Origin: Streptomyces sp. MA5143a
GTDB lineage: Bacteria > Actinomycetota > Actinomycetes > Streptomycetales > Streptomycetaceae
Assembly (NCBI RefSeq): GCF_900290235.1
Contig: NZ_OLMK01000015.1
Span: 62,001-126,000, forward strand
Reading direction: 5' to 3'
Length of the DNA: 64,000 nucleotides
A program made the translations under genes and the position numbers. Shown here piece by piece: positions 1 to 9,649 of this stretch; the first letter of the stretch is position 1, and the number at the start of each line of letters is the position of its first letter. Under the pieces are notes generated by a model. It made no database searches, was not told the DNA's origin, and saw only the letters and a program-made list of their open reading frames with translations.

Positions 1-2
1 TG

Positions 3-1328
3 GTCCTCAACTCGCGGCGCCCCGATCGGCTGGAGTCCGCCCGGGCCCTCGCCGAGGGAGCCGTCGCCACCGCCGAGGCGGTCGGGCTGCCGGAGGTGAG
101 CTGCAAGGCGCTGAACATGCTCGGCTACTGTCTGCGGCCCCAGAGCCTCGCCGAGGCGGAGGAGACGTTCGCCCGCCTGGTGGCGACGGCCGAGACCCAC
201 GCCCTGCCGGTGTGGCGCATCCGCGGTCTGCTGGAACTCGGTGTGCTCGACCGGCTCCGGTTCACCGGCACGGACCGCCTGACGGCCGCGCGGCGGGCGG
301 CCGAGGAGACCGGCGCGACCCTCATGACGGCCTGGGCCGACATGCATCTGACGCTCGCCCATGTGCTGCGCGACGAACAGGACCGGGCGGTGGAGTCCGC
401 CCGGCGGCTGCGGGAGACGGCCCGGCGGCTGCGGCTGCGCGAGGTGGAGCTGATCGGGGTCGGCGTGGACGGCGTCGTCGCCGCCGCGCTCGGTGAACGC
501 GAGCGCCTCCAGAGTGCCCTGGACGCCCTGCGCACCGCGCTGGCCGGCCGGAGCGCGGGGGCGGTCTGGGGCTACGACACCTCCGTGTGGGGCTGGGCCC
601 AGGGCATCTGCTCCCTGATGCGGGAGGAACACGACCGGGCGCTGGCCGAGTTCACGGAGGCCGACCACGTCATGCGGGCGCTGCCCAGCACCCGCGGGGT
701 CGGCGGCTTCCTGGGACCGTATCTGCTGCTGCGCACGCTGAAGGGCACGGTCGGCTGGGCGGAACTGGAGGGCCCCGGCACGGACCGGCTCGCCCAGGTC
801 CACTGGGACCGGCCCTTCGTCGGCTGGTCCCGCGCCGTGCTGCTGGGCCGTGAGGGCAGGGCCGCCGAGGCCGCGAAGTCCGCGGAGGAGGCCCTGGTCG
901 GGACCGACTCCATTCCCCTCGCCGCCCACCTGTGTCTGCGTCTGGGCGCCGGGGCGGCCCTCACCGACGGCTGGGGCCGGCCGGTCGAATGGCTGCGCTC
1001 CACCGAGCAGTTCTTCCACGACCGGGGGACCACCCGTGTGTCGGCGGCGTGCCGCGCGCTGCTGCGGGACGCGGGCTCCGCCGTGCCCCGGCGCCGCCAG
1101 GGCCACGACACGATCCCGGCGGAACTACGGCGGACGGGGGTGACCGCCCGGGAGTACGAGGTGCTCCGGCTGCTCGGCCGCCGCTTCGGCAACCAGGAGA
1201 TAGCCGAGCATCTCTTCCTCTCCCCGCGCACCGTCGAGAAGCACCTGGCGAGCCTGCGCAACCGCACCGGCTGCGCCGACCGAGCCGCGCTGATCGCCCT
1301 GGCCCGGGGGTACGCCGACGGACCGTGA
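3..1328 (+). CDS. LuxR-family transcriptional regulator, 5' truncated
   Basis: The last 441 residues of a regulator whose start lies before the window; the frame is open from base 3, so the internal GTG at 96 need not be the real start. The bulk is an Ala/Leu/Arg/Glu-rich helical region of the TPR-like kind found in large LuxR-type (LAL-like) regulators. The final 65 residues are a LuxR/GerE helix-turn-helix (TAREYEVLRLLG ... NQEIAEHLFLSPRTVEKHLASL). A P-loop ATPase domain would be expected upstream but cannot be seen. It probably binds DNA as a transcriptional activator; its target is unknown. The next gene, phoD, starts about 100 bp downstream with its own promoter. Confidence 0.85.
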   Translation, partial: VLNSRRPDRLESARALAEGAVATAEAVGLPEVSCKALNMLGYCLRPQSLAEAEETFARLVATAETHALPVWRIRGLLELGVLDRLRFTGTDRLTAARRAAEETGATLMTAWADMHLTLAHVLRDEQDRAVESARRLRETARRLRLREVELIGVGVDGVVAAALGERERLQSALDALRTALAGRSAGAVWGYDTSVWGWAQGICSLMREEHDRALAEFTEADHVMRALPSTRGVGGFLGPYLLLRTLKGTVGWAELEGPGTDRLAQVHWDRPFVGWSRAVLLGREGRAAEAAKSAEEALVGTDSIPLAAHLCLRLGAGAALTDGWGRPVEWLRSTEQFFHDRGTTRVSAACRALLRDAGSAVPRRRQGHDTIPAELRRTGVTAREYEVLRLLGRRFGNQEIAEHLFLSPRTVEKHLASLRNRTGCADRAALIALARGYADGP

Positions 1329-1394
1329 CCGGGCGGACCTTCGACCAACAGGGCACCGCGATCTGAACATTGGGCGGATTTCACGTCATACGCC

Positions 1395-1423
1395 TTACCC
1401 AAACCGCTACTGATCAGTAATCT
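1395..1423 (+). promoter_or_regulatory. Candidate phoD promoter with overlapping palindrome
   Basis: TTACCC (1395-1400), a 17-bp spacer and TAATCT (1418-1423) make a plausible sigma70-like promoter. The -10 ends 8 bp before the GTG at 1432 and no Shine-Dalgarno is visible, so the mRNA may be leaderless or nearly so. The perfect palindrome TACTGATCAGTA (1408-1419) overlaps the spacer and -10, where a repressor could act. I see no repeated GTTCACC PHO box. Confidence 0.4.
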
Positions 1424-1431
1424 CATCCGCC

Positions 1432-3135
1432 GTGACCAGTCGCAGATCTCACTCCAACTCCGGTGTCCCCGCCGACCCCAGGGGTATGTCGCCCGCTCAG
1501 CCGGGCCTCTCCTCCTCCGCCCCGCGCCGCCGTACGGTCGTCAAGGCGGCCGCCGCGGGCGCGGTCCTCGCGGCCCCGCTGACCGCCGCGTTCCCCGCGA
1601 GCGCCGCCGACGCCCCCGCGTTCCTGCACGGTGTCGCCTCCGGCGATCCGCTGCCCGACGGTGTCCTGCTGTGGACCCGTGTGACACCCACCCCGGAGGC
1701 CATACCCGGCTCCGGCCTCGGCCCGGACGTCGAGGTCGGCTGGACCGTCGCCCGGGACAAGGCGTTCACGACGGTCGTGGCCAAGGGCTCGGTCACCGCG
1801 ACCGCCGACTCCGACCACACCGTGAAGGCGGACGTCCGCGGTCTCGCCCCGGCCACCGACTACTGGTTCCGCTTCTCGGCCGGCGGCACCGACTCGCCCG
1901 CCGCCCGCACCCGGACGGCGCCGGCCGCCGACGCCGCCCCGGCGGGGCTTCGCTTCGGCGTGGTCTCCTGCGCCAACTGGGAGGGCGGCCACTTCGCCGC
2001 CTACCGCCATCTGGCCGCCCGCGGCGACCTGGACGCCTGGATCCACCTGGGCGACTACATCTACGAGTACGGCACCGGCCAGTACGCCACCCGCGGCAAG
2101 GTCGTCCGACCGCACGCGCCGACCCACGAGATCGTCTCCCTCGCCGACTACCGCGTCCGGCACGCCCGTTACAAGACGGACCCCGACCTCCAGGCCCTGC
2201 ACGCGGTCGCCCCGGTCATCGCCATCTGGGACGACCACGAGATCGCCAACGACGCCTGGTCGGGCGGCGCCGAGAACCACACCGAGGCCACGGAGGGCTC
2301 CTGGGCGGCCCGCCAGTCGGCGGCCAAGCGGGCGTACTTCGAGTGGATGCCGGTGCGTCCGGCGATCGCCGGCACCACCTACCGGCGGCTGCGCTTCGGC
2401 AAGCTCGCCGACCTCTCGCTGCTCGACCTGCGCTCCTACCGCTCCCAGCAGGTGGGCGTCGGCAACGGCCAGGTCGACGACCCGAACCGTACGCTGACCG
2501 GCCGGGCCCAACTCGACTGGCTGAAGACGGGGCTGAAGTCCTCCGACACGACCTGGCGGCTGGTCGGCAACTCGGTGATGATCGCCCCGTTCGCGCTCGG
2601 CAACCTCACCGCCGATCTGCTCGGACCGCTGACGGAGCTGCTCGGCCTGCCGAAGGAGGGCCTCGCCCTCAACCCCGACCAGTGGGACGGCTACACCGAC
2701 GACCGCCGTGAACTCCTCGCCCACCTGCGGGAGAACGCCATCCGCAACACGGTCTTCCTGACCGGCGACATCCACATGGCCTGGGCCAACGACGTGCCGG
2801 TCAACGCCGGTACGTATCCGCTGTCGGCGTCCGCGGCCACCGAGTTCGTCGTCACCTCGGTGACCTCGGACAACCTCGACGACCTGGTGAAGGTCCCCGA
2901 GGGCACCGTCTCGGCGGTGGCCTCGCCCCTGATCCGCGCCGCCAACCGGCATGTCCACTGGGTGGACACCGACCGGCACGGCTACGGCGTCCTCGACATC
3001 ACGGCCGCGCGGGCGCAGATGGACTTCTACGTCCTGTCCGACCGGACGAAGCCCGACGCGCGGTCGTCGTGGGCGCGCTCGTACCGGACGCGGAGCGGGA
3101 CGCAGAAGGTGGAGCGGACGTACGACCCGGTGTAG
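1432..3135 (+). CDS. phoD: PhoD-like alkaline phosphatase/phosphodiesterase, Tat-exported
   Basis: 567 aa. The N-terminus carries a twin-arginine signal (RRRTVVKAA) followed by a hydrophobic Ala-rich stretch and an ASA cleavage-like site, so the enzyme is probably exported folded by Tat. The mature part has a PhoD N-terminal beta domain ([19 protein letters not shown]) and a metallophosphatase core with [21 protein letters not shown] and LTGDIHMAW metal-ligand motifs. Members of the family hydrolyse phosphate mono- or diesters using Ca2+/Fe3+. GTG 1432 is chosen because it lies just below a -10-like TAATCT; ATG 1486 would keep the Tat motif and is the alternative. It is convergent with the hydrolase that follows. 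Confidence 0.92.
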   Translation: MTSRRSHSNSGVPADPRGMSPAQPGLSSSAPRRRTVVKAAAAGAVLAAPLTAAFPASAADAPAFLHGVASGDPLPDGVLLWTRVTPTPEAIPGSGLGPDVEVGWTVARDKAFTTVVAKGSVTATADSDHTVKADVRGLAPATDYWFRFSAGGTDSPAARTRTAPAADAAPAGLRFGVVSCANWEGGHFAAYRHLAARGDLDAWIHLGDYIYEYGTGQYATRGKVVRPHAPTHEIVSLADYRVRHARYKTDPDLQALHAVAPVIAIWDDHEIANDAWSGGAENHTEATEGSWAARQSAAKRAYFEWMPVRPAIAGTTYRRLRFGKLADLSLLDLRSYRSQQVGVGNGQVDDPNRTLTGRAQLDWLKTGLKSSDTTWRLVGNSVMIAPFALGNLTADLLGPLTELLGLPKEGLALNPDQWDGYTDDRRELLAHLRENAIRNTVFLTGDIHMAWANDVPVNAGTYPLSASAATEFVVTSVTSDNLDDLVKVPEGTVSAVASPLIRAANRHVHWVDTDRHGYGVLDITAARAQMDFYVLSDRTKPDARSSWARSYRTRSGTQKVERTYDPV

Positions 3136-3141
3136 CCCCCA

Positions 3142-3711
3142 TCAGAGGGTGTCGAGGAAGCCGAGTGCCACCCGCCAGGTGGCCTCGGCGGCCTCCTCGT
3201 CGAAGTCGGGCAGGTCGAAGTCGGTGTAGAGGTGGCCCGCGCCGGGGTAGCGGTAGATCTCCACGTCGGCGCCGGCCTTGCGCATCTGGAGGTACCAGGC
3301 GCTCAGCCAGTCGTCCGTCTCGAACGCGTCCGGCTCGGCCACGTGGAGCTGCACGGGCAGGCCGTCGACGGACGCGGTGGCCGCGATGTCCGACGTGCCG
3401 TGCAGGAGCAGCAGCCCGCGGGCCTTGGCGTCGCCCAGGGCCAGGGTCTGCGCGGTGGCGGCGCCGAGGGAGAACCCGGCGTAGACGAGCCCTCGCTCCG
3501 AGTAGGGGGCGGCGGCCAGGACGGCCCGCTTGAGCAGCTCCTCCTTGCCCAGCTCCTCGTTGAAGGCCATGCCCTCCTCGACCGTGTCGAAGGTCCGCCC
3601 GTCGAAGAGGTCGGGCGTCCACACCTCGTGCCCGGCGGCCCGCAACCGGTCCGCGGCCCGGTGAACCGCTGGTCGCAGGCCGTAGGTCGAGTGGAAGAGC
3701 ATGATGTTCAT
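3142..3711 (-). CDS. Dienelactone hydrolase family protein
   Basis: 189 aa alpha/beta hydrolase. It has the nucleophile elbow GFSLGAA with Ser, where classical dienelactone hydrolases have Cys, then a DAFETDDWL acid region and a C-terminal PGAGHLYTD histidine. Start ATG 3711 (MNIMLFHSTYG) is preferred over the upstream ATG 3780, which would add 23 unrelated residues. No signal peptide, so cytoplasmic. The family cleaves lactones or esters, but the Ser version cannot be given a substrate from sequence. The stop lies 6 bp from the convergent phoD stop. Confidence 0.85.
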   Translation of the reverse strand: MNIMLFHSTYGLRPAVHRAADRLRAAGHEVWTPDLFDGRTFDTVEEGMAFNEELGKEELLKRAVLAAAPYSERGLVYAGFSLGAATAQTLALGDAKARGLLLLHGTSDIAATASVDGLPVQLHVAEPDAFETDDWLSAWYLQMRKAGADVEIYRYPGAGHLYTDFDLPDFDEEAAEATWRVALGFLDTL

Positions 3712-3818
3712 GAAGCCATGGTGCCAGCCGGGTACGGCAGCGGCTCGCGGCCCCCGTACCCCGAGCGCGGCCGAAGTCACATGTTCATGACCCCGCGAGG
3801 GCGGTTACGTTCGAAGGC

Positions 3819-4934
3819 ATGGAGAACCTACTCCGCCCACTGATCGTCATCGGTGGTTCGGTCGTCCTGACACTCGTCATCGGCTGGACCACCGACCTCC
3901 TGCTGCGCAAGGCGGACCAGCGGCACCACGAGACACCTCTGTGGGGCCTGCTGCGCCGCGGCCGCATCCCCTATCAGCTGGTCCTGTGCGCGGCCTTCCT
4001 CAGAGCGACGTACGACGAGGCGCAACTGCTGGAGCAGTACCGGACCACGATCGGCCGCGCCCTGACGCTGGTGCTGATCGGCGCCACGGCCTGGCTGGTG
4101 ATCCGTATCGCGGCGGCGGTGGTGGAGACCTCGTACAGCAGGTACGCCCGCGTCCACCGCGACCCGGCCCGGGTGCGCCGGGTGCGGACCCAGGTGACGC
4201 TCATCATGCGGGTGGTCTCCGCGATCGTCGGTGTGGTCGCCGCGGCGGCCATGCTGCTGACCTTCCCGGCGATGCGGGCCGCGGGCGCCTCCCTGCTGGC
4301 CTCGGCGGGCCTGCTGGGCATCGTCGCCGGTATCGCCGCGCAGTCCACGCTGAGCAACCTGTTCGCGGGGCTCCAGATCGCCTTCGGCGACATGGTCCGC
4401 CTCGGGGACGTGGTCGTCGTGGAGGGCGAGTGGGGGACGGTCGACGAGATCACCCTCACCTTCCTGACCGTGCGGACCTGGGACGAGCGCCGGATCACGA
4501 TGCCCGTGTCGTACTTCACCGCGAAGCCCTTCGAGAACTGGTCGCGCGGCGGCGCCCAGATGACCGGCACGGTCTTCCTGCACGTCGACCACGCCGCTCC
4601 GCTGCCCGCGATGCGGGAGAAGCTCCGCGACATCCTGCGGGAGTGCCCGGCGTGGGACGGCCGCCACTACGACCTGACCGTCACCGACTCGACGCCGTCG
4701 ACGATGGAGGTCCGTGCCCTGGTCACCGCCAAGGACCCGGACGACCTGTGGACGGTCCGCGTCACGGTCCGCGAACAGCTGGTCCGCTGGCTGACGGAAA
4801 CCCATCCGTACGCCCTCCCGAGGGTCAACACGGCCGACGCGGTCCTGCCGCCGACCCACCCGCGTCCCGACGCCCACCTCCCCCGACCCACCCGGTCCCG
4901 GGTCCACGAACCACCGAGGTCGGCGGGAAGGTGA
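3819..4934 (+). CDS. MscS-family mechanosensitive channel
   Basis: 371 aa. Several hydrophobic N-terminal helices (about residues 7-25, 45-60, 78-102 and 125-155) lead into the pore-lining helix and beta domain of MscS proteins: ASAGLLGIVAGIAAQSTLSNLFAGLQIAFGDMVRLGDVVVVEGEWGTV spans the TM3/beta junction. The C-terminal tail is Pro/Arg-rich and probably disordered. Channels of this family open under membrane tension and release osmolytes during hypo-osmotic shock. The gene stands alone and ends upstream of a strong hairpin at 5060-5102. Confidence 0.9.
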   Translation: MENLLRPLIVIGGSVVLTLVIGWTTDLLLRKADQRHHETPLWGLLRRGRIPYQLVLCAAFLRATYDEAQLLEQYRTTIGRALTLVLIGATAWLVIRIAAAVVETSYSRYARVHRDPARVRRVRTQVTLIMRVVSAIVGVVAAAAMLLTFPAMRAAGASLLASAGLLGIVAGIAAQSTLSNLFAGLQIAFGDMVRLGDVVVVEGEWGTVDEITLTFLTVRTWDERRITMPVSYFTAKPFENWSRGGAQMTGTVFLHVDHAAPLPAMREKLRDILRECPAWDGRHYDLTVTDSTPSTMEVRALVTAKDPDDLWTVRVTVREQLVRWLTETHPYALPRVNTADAVLPPTHPRPDAHLPRPTRSRVHEPPRSAGR

Positions 4935-5557
4935 CGCCGCGCGGTCACGGCAGAGCCGGGGGCCACGACGGACAGCCGTACGGACAGCCGGTGGTTCTTC
5001 CGGAGGAGCGGCGCGTGGCGGCGTTCGCCGGGAGCCGGCGAACCGGACCGGAACGGAACGCACGGCGGGTGCCAGCGCGCAGAGCGCGGGCACCCGCCGT
5101 GCGCCGTTCGCGATGCGCCGCCCTCAGTGCCCCTCTCCGCACCCCCCGTTGACCCGCGCACTCACACCCCGCGAACTCGACGACTCCCCGCACACTCTGC
5201 GCGTCGGCGAGGTCCGCCGCGTACGTGAGGGCCCGGTCCACCGTTCCTGTGGACTGAGCATGCGTGAGCCCGCTCAGCCGCACGCCCCGAACGGTCTTGG
5301 GCGTACTGGTCCCCGGCGTTCTCGACCCCGGGGCGGCGACACGCATCCTGTGCGTGGTCCGGACCCGGGAGGCCAGCTCCCTGCGCGACCCGGTCTATAG
5401 GTACGGCCAGAGGCGACGGGGAGGCCCTGAACCATCCTCTGGTGGAGCAGGGGCCCCGCACGCCGACGCCGTACCCGGTGTCCCAGGTCGCACGACCACG
5501 CTAGCCCGATCAGCCCAGGACGCCGCAAGCTCACAAGTGGACGATCACACAATCGAG
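4935..5557. other. Intergenic stretch downstream of the MscS gene
   Basis: About 620 bp with no supportable gene. It contains the terminator hairpin at 5060-5102 and leads into the 3' end of the truncated SDR remnant. The reading frames here have no family resemblance and look like GC-rich shadows. I see no tRNA. Confidence 0.5.
5060..5102 (+). terminator. Hairpin terminator after the MscS gene
   Basis: A perfect 14-bp inverted repeat (arms 5060-5073 and 5089-5102, core CGGCGGGTGCC) with a 15-nt loop. There is no T-tract, as is usual in Streptomyces, where long GC stems alone often terminate. Confidence 0.6.
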
Positions 5558-5728
5558 CTAATCCGGCCCCGTGCGCACTCTGAGGCAAACGTCTCCCACC
5601 CCCGCCTTCTCCAACACCTCGGCCCGCCGCCCGAGCAGCAGGACCCGATCCCCGCTCTCGGCGAACGCCCGCGCCGCCGCGAGCCCGATTCCCGTACCGC
5701 CACCACTGATCACCACATTGCGTGCCAT
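5558..5728 (-). pseudogene. Truncated short-chain dehydrogenase (SDR) remnant
   Basis: A 56-codon frame beginning ATG at 5728: [20 protein letters not shown], then a Rossmann helix and a strand ending LLLGRR. This is the textbook N-terminus of a classical SDR: the TGxxxGxG-like cofactor turn (GGGTGIG) and the Arg pair that often selects NADP. After about 43 residues homology stops and a stop codon follows; the catalytic YxxxK part is absent in all frames downstream. It looks like a decayed oxidoreductase left by a deletion. It could also be a tiny translated protein, but a lone half Rossmann fold should not be functional. Confidence 0.6.
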
Positions 5729-5757
5729 GCCTCGACCTTACGAAACGGATCATCCGG

Positions 5758-7353
5758 TCACCGCAGGCTGCGCACATCCAGATGCCGCAGCACGCGGTCC
5801 ACCACCTCGGGATCCGCGCCCGGCTCACTCCGCGCGGCCAGCACCTCGTGCCGGGCCGCGCTCAGCATCTCCCCCTGGATCCGCCGCATCCTCTTCAGCC
5901 GCCGCACCCGCTGCTCGTGCCCTGCCCGCCGTTCCTCCTCCGCCACGTCGGGACTGATCCGCACCCCGATCTCGAAGGCCCGCCGCAGCAAGCGCTCGGC
6001 CATCTCCTCCGGGAGGTCCTCCTCGTCCTCGATCTCCTTCAGCCGCCGCTTCGCCGCCTTCGCGGCCCGTACGGCCAGCGCCTTCTCGAACTCCTTCTCG
6101 GCGCCTTCGTCCGCCCGCACCCCCAACCGCCGTACGAGCCACGGCAGCGTCAGCCCCTGCAACACCAACGTCGCCATGATCACGCCGAACGCGATGAACA
6201 CGATCTCGTCCCGGTCGGGAAAGGGCCCCCCGTCGGACGTCTCCAGCGGAATCGCCAACGCCAGCGCCACGGACGCCACTCCCCGCATCCCCGACCACCA
6301 CATCACCACGGTCTCGCGCCACGACATCGGGATCTCCTCGTCGTAGTCGCGCTTCGCGTGCAGTCGCCGCGCGAGCCAGGTGGCCGGCAGCAGCCACAGC
6401 AGCCGTACGAGGACCACGACGGCCACGACCGCCGCCGCCCAGCCCAGCATGTCGGCCCACCGCCCGGACGCCGTCCTGACCGCGTTGTGCAGCTCCAGCC
6501 CGATCAGCCCGAACGCGACACCCGTGACCATCGTGTCCACGACGTCCCAGACGGTGTGCCCGGCGAGCCGCGTCATGACGTCGTCGGCGCCGAGCGCGTA
6601 CTCCGCGAGGAACAGCGCGGTGGTGAGCACGGCGAGCACCCCGGACCCGTGCAGCTCCTCGGCCATCACGTACGACGCGTACGGCACGAGGAGGGTCAGC
6701 CCGATCTGGAGCGTGGCGTCGTCGAGGAAGTCCATCAGCTTGTTGGTCGCCCAGCCGAGCGCGAGCCCCACCGCGACGGCCACGACACCGGAGAGCACCA
6801 GCTGGAGCGCGGCGTGGGGCAGTGAGAAGGAGCCGCTGACGGCCGCCGCGATCGCCACGTGGTAGAGCACGATGGCGGTCACGTCGTTGAAGAGGCCCTC
6901 GCCCTCCAGGATCGACACCAGCCTGCGTGGCAGCCCCAGTTGACCTGCCACGGCCGTCGCCGCCACCGGGTCGGGCGGTGCGACCAGCGCGCCCAGCGCC
7001 ACGGCGGCGGCGATGGGCAGGCCGGGGACGATCGCCTGGGCGACGGCGGCCACCGCGGCGGTGGTCACGAACACCAGCGCCACGGCCAGCAGGAAGATGG
7101 GCCGCCGGTTGGCGGCGAACTGCCGCCAGGAGGTCCGCCGCACCGCCGCGTACAGCAACGGCGGCAGCACCAGGGGCAGGATGAAGTCCGGCGGGATGTC
7201 GATGTTGGGCACGAAGCCCGGCAGGGCGAGGGAGATCCCCAGCAGCGTCATCAGCACCGGCGCGGGCAGCCCGAGCCGCTCCCCCACCGGCACGCTCAGC
7301 ACGGCCCCCAGCAACAGGACGAACAACAGGGCCAACTGATCCACGCTGAGCAC
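5758..7353 (-). CDS. CPA1-family Na+/H+ antiporter
   Basis: 531 aa. About 12 hydrophobic segments fill residues 1-400. The sequence has the antiporter signature GEGLFNDVTAIVLYHVA (the Asn-Asp pair of electroneutral CPA1/NhaP exchangers) and the conserved WWSGMRGVASVALALAIP segment in the last third. Residues after about 410 are a charged cytoplasmic domain rich in Glu/Arg/Lys, likely helical. It should exchange cytoplasmic Na+ (or K+) for H+ at the plasma membrane. Transcribed alone, with the SDR remnant just downstream. Confidence 0.92.
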   Translation of the reverse strand: MLSVDQLALLFVLLLGAVLSVPVGERLGLPAPVLMTLLGISLALPGFVPNIDIPPDFILPLVLPPLLYAAVRRTSWRQFAANRRPIFLLAVALVFVTTAAVAAVAQAIVPGLPIAAAVALGALVAPPDPVAATAVAGQLGLPRRLVSILEGEGLFNDVTAIVLYHVAIAAAVSGSFSLPHAALQLVLSGVVAVAVGLALGWATNKLMDFLDDATLQIGLTLLVPYASYVMAEELHGSGVLAVLTTALFLAEYALGADDVMTRLAGHTVWDVVDTMVTGVAFGLIGLELHNAVRTASGRWADMLGWAAAVVAVVVLVRLLWLLPATWLARRLHAKRDYDEEIPMSWRETVVMWWSGMRGVASVALALAIPLETSDGGPFPDRDEIVFIAFGVIMATLVLQGLTLPWLVRRLGVRADEGAEKEFEKALAVRAAKAAKRRLKEIEDEEDLPEEMAERLLRRAFEIGVRISPDVAEEERRAGHEQRVRRLKRMRRIQGEMLSAARHEVLAARSEPGADPEVVDRVLRHLDVRSLR

Positions 7354-7443
7354 CTCGACGAGGTCTAGACGATTACCTCAACAGCCCCCAGAGTGCCACG
7401 CCCCTCACATCCCACCCGTTCCGCCCCACGCCGGGCCTCGGCC

Positions 7444-7935
7444 CTACAGCGACCGCCGCATCGCCCGGTGCGGTATCCCCGCGTCCGGGAACTCCGGTCC
7501 GTACGCCTCGTACCCCAGCCGCTCGTAGAACCCCAGCGCGTGCGTCTGCGCGCCCAGCTGCACCGCGGTCAGGCCCCGCGCGCGTGCCGCGTCCTCGACG
7601 GCCCGCACGAGCGCGACGCCCACACCCAGCCCGCGGGCCGCCGACACGACCGCCAGCCGCCCCAGGGAGCCGACGCCCGGCTCCCCACCCGTCTTGCCTG
7701 CGGCGGCCGCCCCGTGGAGCAGCCGACCGGCGCCGAGCGGCACCCCGTCGTCCCGCACGGCGAGCACATGCACGGCCACCTCGTCGTACGCGTCGTACTC
7801 GAGGTCCTCCGGCACGCCCTGCTCGACGACGAAGACCTCCTTGCGCACCGCGAAGCACATCGCGCGGTCGGCGGGGTCGTCGGCCACGCGCACGACGTAC
7901 GCCACCGGCTCCGGGCTCGCGGGCACGTCGCTCAC
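7444..7935 (-). CDS. GNAT-family N-acetyltransferase
   Basis: 163 aa. The acetyl-CoA binding motif is clear ([21 protein letters not shown]), followed by the [19 protein letters not shown]-terminal motif of the ElaA-like branch. Start GTG 7935 gives a GTGA overlap with the stop of rluD, so the two are co-transcribed and probably translationally coupled. The open frame continues upstream inside rluD, but that extension is shadow sequence. Substrate unknown; a small amine or protein N-terminus is typical for the family. Confidence 0.88.
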   Translation of the reverse strand: MSDVPASPEPVAYVVRVADDPADRAMCFAVRKEVFVVEQGVPEDLEYDAYDEVAVHVLAVRDDGVPLGAGRLLHGAAAAGKTGGEPGVGSLGRLAVVSAARGLGVGVALVRAVEDAARARGLTAVQLGAQTHALGFYERLGYEAYGPEFPDAGIPHRAMRRSL

Positions 7936-8876
7936 GCGTACGTCTCCTCCCGCACCGTGTCGAGGGCCTTCCGCAGATCGGCCGGGTAGTCGCTCTCGAA
8001 CTCGACCCAGCTGCCGTCCCCGGGGTGCTCGAAGCCCAGCCGGACCGCGTGCAGCCACTGGCGGGTGATGCCGAGGCGCTTGGCGAGCGTCGGGTCGGCG
8101 CCGTACGTCAGGTCGCCCACGCACGGGTGCCGGTGGGCGGACATGTGGACGCGGATCTGGTGCGTGCGCCCGGTCTCCAGCTTGATGTCGAGCAGGGAGG
8201 CGGCGCGGAACGCCTCCACCAGGTCGTAGTGCGTGACGGACGGCTTGCCCTCGGCGACGACCGCCCACTTGTAGTCGTGGTTCGGGTGCCGCCCGATGGG
8301 CGCGTCGATGGTGCCGCTGGTGGGGTCGGGATGTCCCTGGACCAGCGCGTGGTACCGCTTGTCGACGGTCCGCTCCTTGAACTGGCGCTTCAGGAACGTG
8401 TACGCGTACTCGGACTTGGCGACCACCATCAGGCCCGACGTGCCCACGTCGAGCCGGTGGACGATGCCCTGGCGCTCGGCGGCGCCGGACGTCGAGATCC
8501 GGTACCCGGCGGCGGCGAGTCCGCCGATCACGGTCGGCCCGGACCAGCCGGGACTGGGGTGCGCGGCCACCCCGACCGGCTTGACGATCACGACCACGTC
8601 ATCGTCGTCGTGCACGATCTCCATGCCCTCGACCGGCTCGGCCACCACCTGCACCGGCGCGGGCGCCTGCGGCATCTCGACCTCCAGCCAGGCCCCGCCG
8701 CGCACCCGCTCCGATTTGCCGACCACCGACCCGTCGACCGCGACCTTCCCCGCGGCGGCGAGCTCCGCGGCCTTGGTACGGGAGAAGCCGAACATGCGGG
8801 AGATGGCGGCGTCGACGCGCTCGCCCTCCAGGCCGTCGGGCACGGGCAGGGTACGGATCTCGGGAAGCGTGCTCAC
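7932..8876 (-). CDS. rluD: RluD-like 23S rRNA pseudouridine synthase
   Basis: 314 aa from GTG 8876 ([12 protein letters not shown]). The N-terminal 75 residues form an S4 RNA-binding domain ([21 protein letters not shown]). The catalytic domain carries [16 protein letters not shown] with the nucleophilic Asp, and [10 protein letters not shown] further on. The RluA/RluD family isomerises uridines in 23S rRNA. It lies between lspA and the acetyltransferase, as in many actinobacteria, and its stop overlaps the next start by four bases. Confidence 0.93.
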   Translation of the reverse strand: MSTLPEIRTLPVPDGLEGERVDAAISRMFGFSRTKAAELAAAGKVAVDGSVVGKSERVRGGAWLEVEMPQAPAPVQVVAEPVEGMEIVHDDDDVVVIVKPVGVAAHPSPGWSGPTVIGGLAAAGYRISTSGAAERQGIVHRLDVGTSGLMVVAKSEYAYTFLKRQFKERTVDKRYHALVQGHPDPTSGTIDAPIGRHPNHDYKWAVVAEGKPSVTHYDLVEAFRAASLLDIKLETGRTHQIRVHMSAHRHPCVGDLTYGADPTLAKRLGITRQWLHAVRLGFEHPGDGSWVEFESDYPADLRKALDTVREETYA

Positions 8877-8956
8877 CCGTCGAGTATGCCGGACCGCCAC
8901 GACACGCCCGACCGCGCCTGTGGAAAACTCCCACGGCCCCGGCCGTGGGAGGGGGC

Positions 8957-9568
8957 TCAGTCCTTGTGGACGGTGCCGTCCGGGTCGAGCCCCCGGAAGG
9001 ACAGCAGCACGATCAGGATGCCGCCGCACACGATCGCCGAGTCCGCCAGGTTGAACACGGCGAAGCCCTTGGGCGCGATGAAGTCGACGACCGCGCCCTC
9101 GAAGACGCCCGGCGAGCGGAAGATCCGGTCGGTGAGGTTGCCCAGCGCACCGCCCAGCAGCAGTCCGAGCGCGATCGCCCAGGGCAGGCTGTAGAGCTTG
9201 CGCGCGAGCCGGGCGATCACCACGATCACGATCGCCGCGATCATCGTGAAGATGATCGTGAAGGCCTCGCCGAAGCCGAAGGCCGCGCCCGCGTTGCGGA
9301 TCGCCTCGAACTTCAGCCAGTCCCCGATGATCTCGATCGGCTCGTGGTGCTCCAGCCTGGCGACCACGATCATCTTGCTGACCAGGTCGAGCGCGTACGC
9401 CAGCGCGGCGACCCCGAACAGCACGGCGATACGGCGCTTGCCGCGCGGGCGCGCGGACGCGTCGGCCCGCGCGGCGTCCGCGCCGTTCCCGTCGTCGGCC
9501 TGCTCCGGGTCCGTGCCCGCCGCCTCTGGGATGTCCGGCGTACCGATGATGCGCTCCGCCTCTGCCAC
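8957..9568 (-). CDS. lspA: Lipoprotein signal peptidase (signal peptidase II)
   Basis: 203 aa. After about 45 acidic, Ala-rich cytoplasmic residues come four transmembrane helices. The two catalytic aspartates sit in GNLTDRIF and FNLADSAI, and [12 protein letters not shown] is the conserved family box. It cleaves the signal peptide of prolipoproteins before the lipidated Cys in the membrane. The N-terminal extension is longer than in E. coli, as is common in Streptomyces. Upstream of rluD with an 80-bp gap; probably one operon. Confidence 0.95.
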   Translation of the reverse strand: MAEAERIIGTPDIPEAAGTDPEQADDGNGADAARADASARPRGKRRIAVLFGVAALAYALDLVSKMIVVARLEHHEPIEIIGDWLKFEAIRNAGAAFGFGEAFTIIFTMIAAIVIVVIARLARKLYSLPWAIALGLLLGGALGNLTDRIFRSPGVFEGAVVDFIAPKGFAVFNLADSAIVCGGILIVLLSFRGLDPDGTVHKD

Positions 9569-9649
9569 GTGAGTCCCTCAACCTAGGTTCCTGACTGAGG
9601 ACAAAGGTACGACACGACCTCCGGGGACCAGGGGCTCAGGCGGGGATCA

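Noticed and set aside
7936..8268. N-terminal extension of the GNAT protein through rluD
   Set aside because: It is read in another frame of rluD; the GTGA overlap gives a start of proper length.
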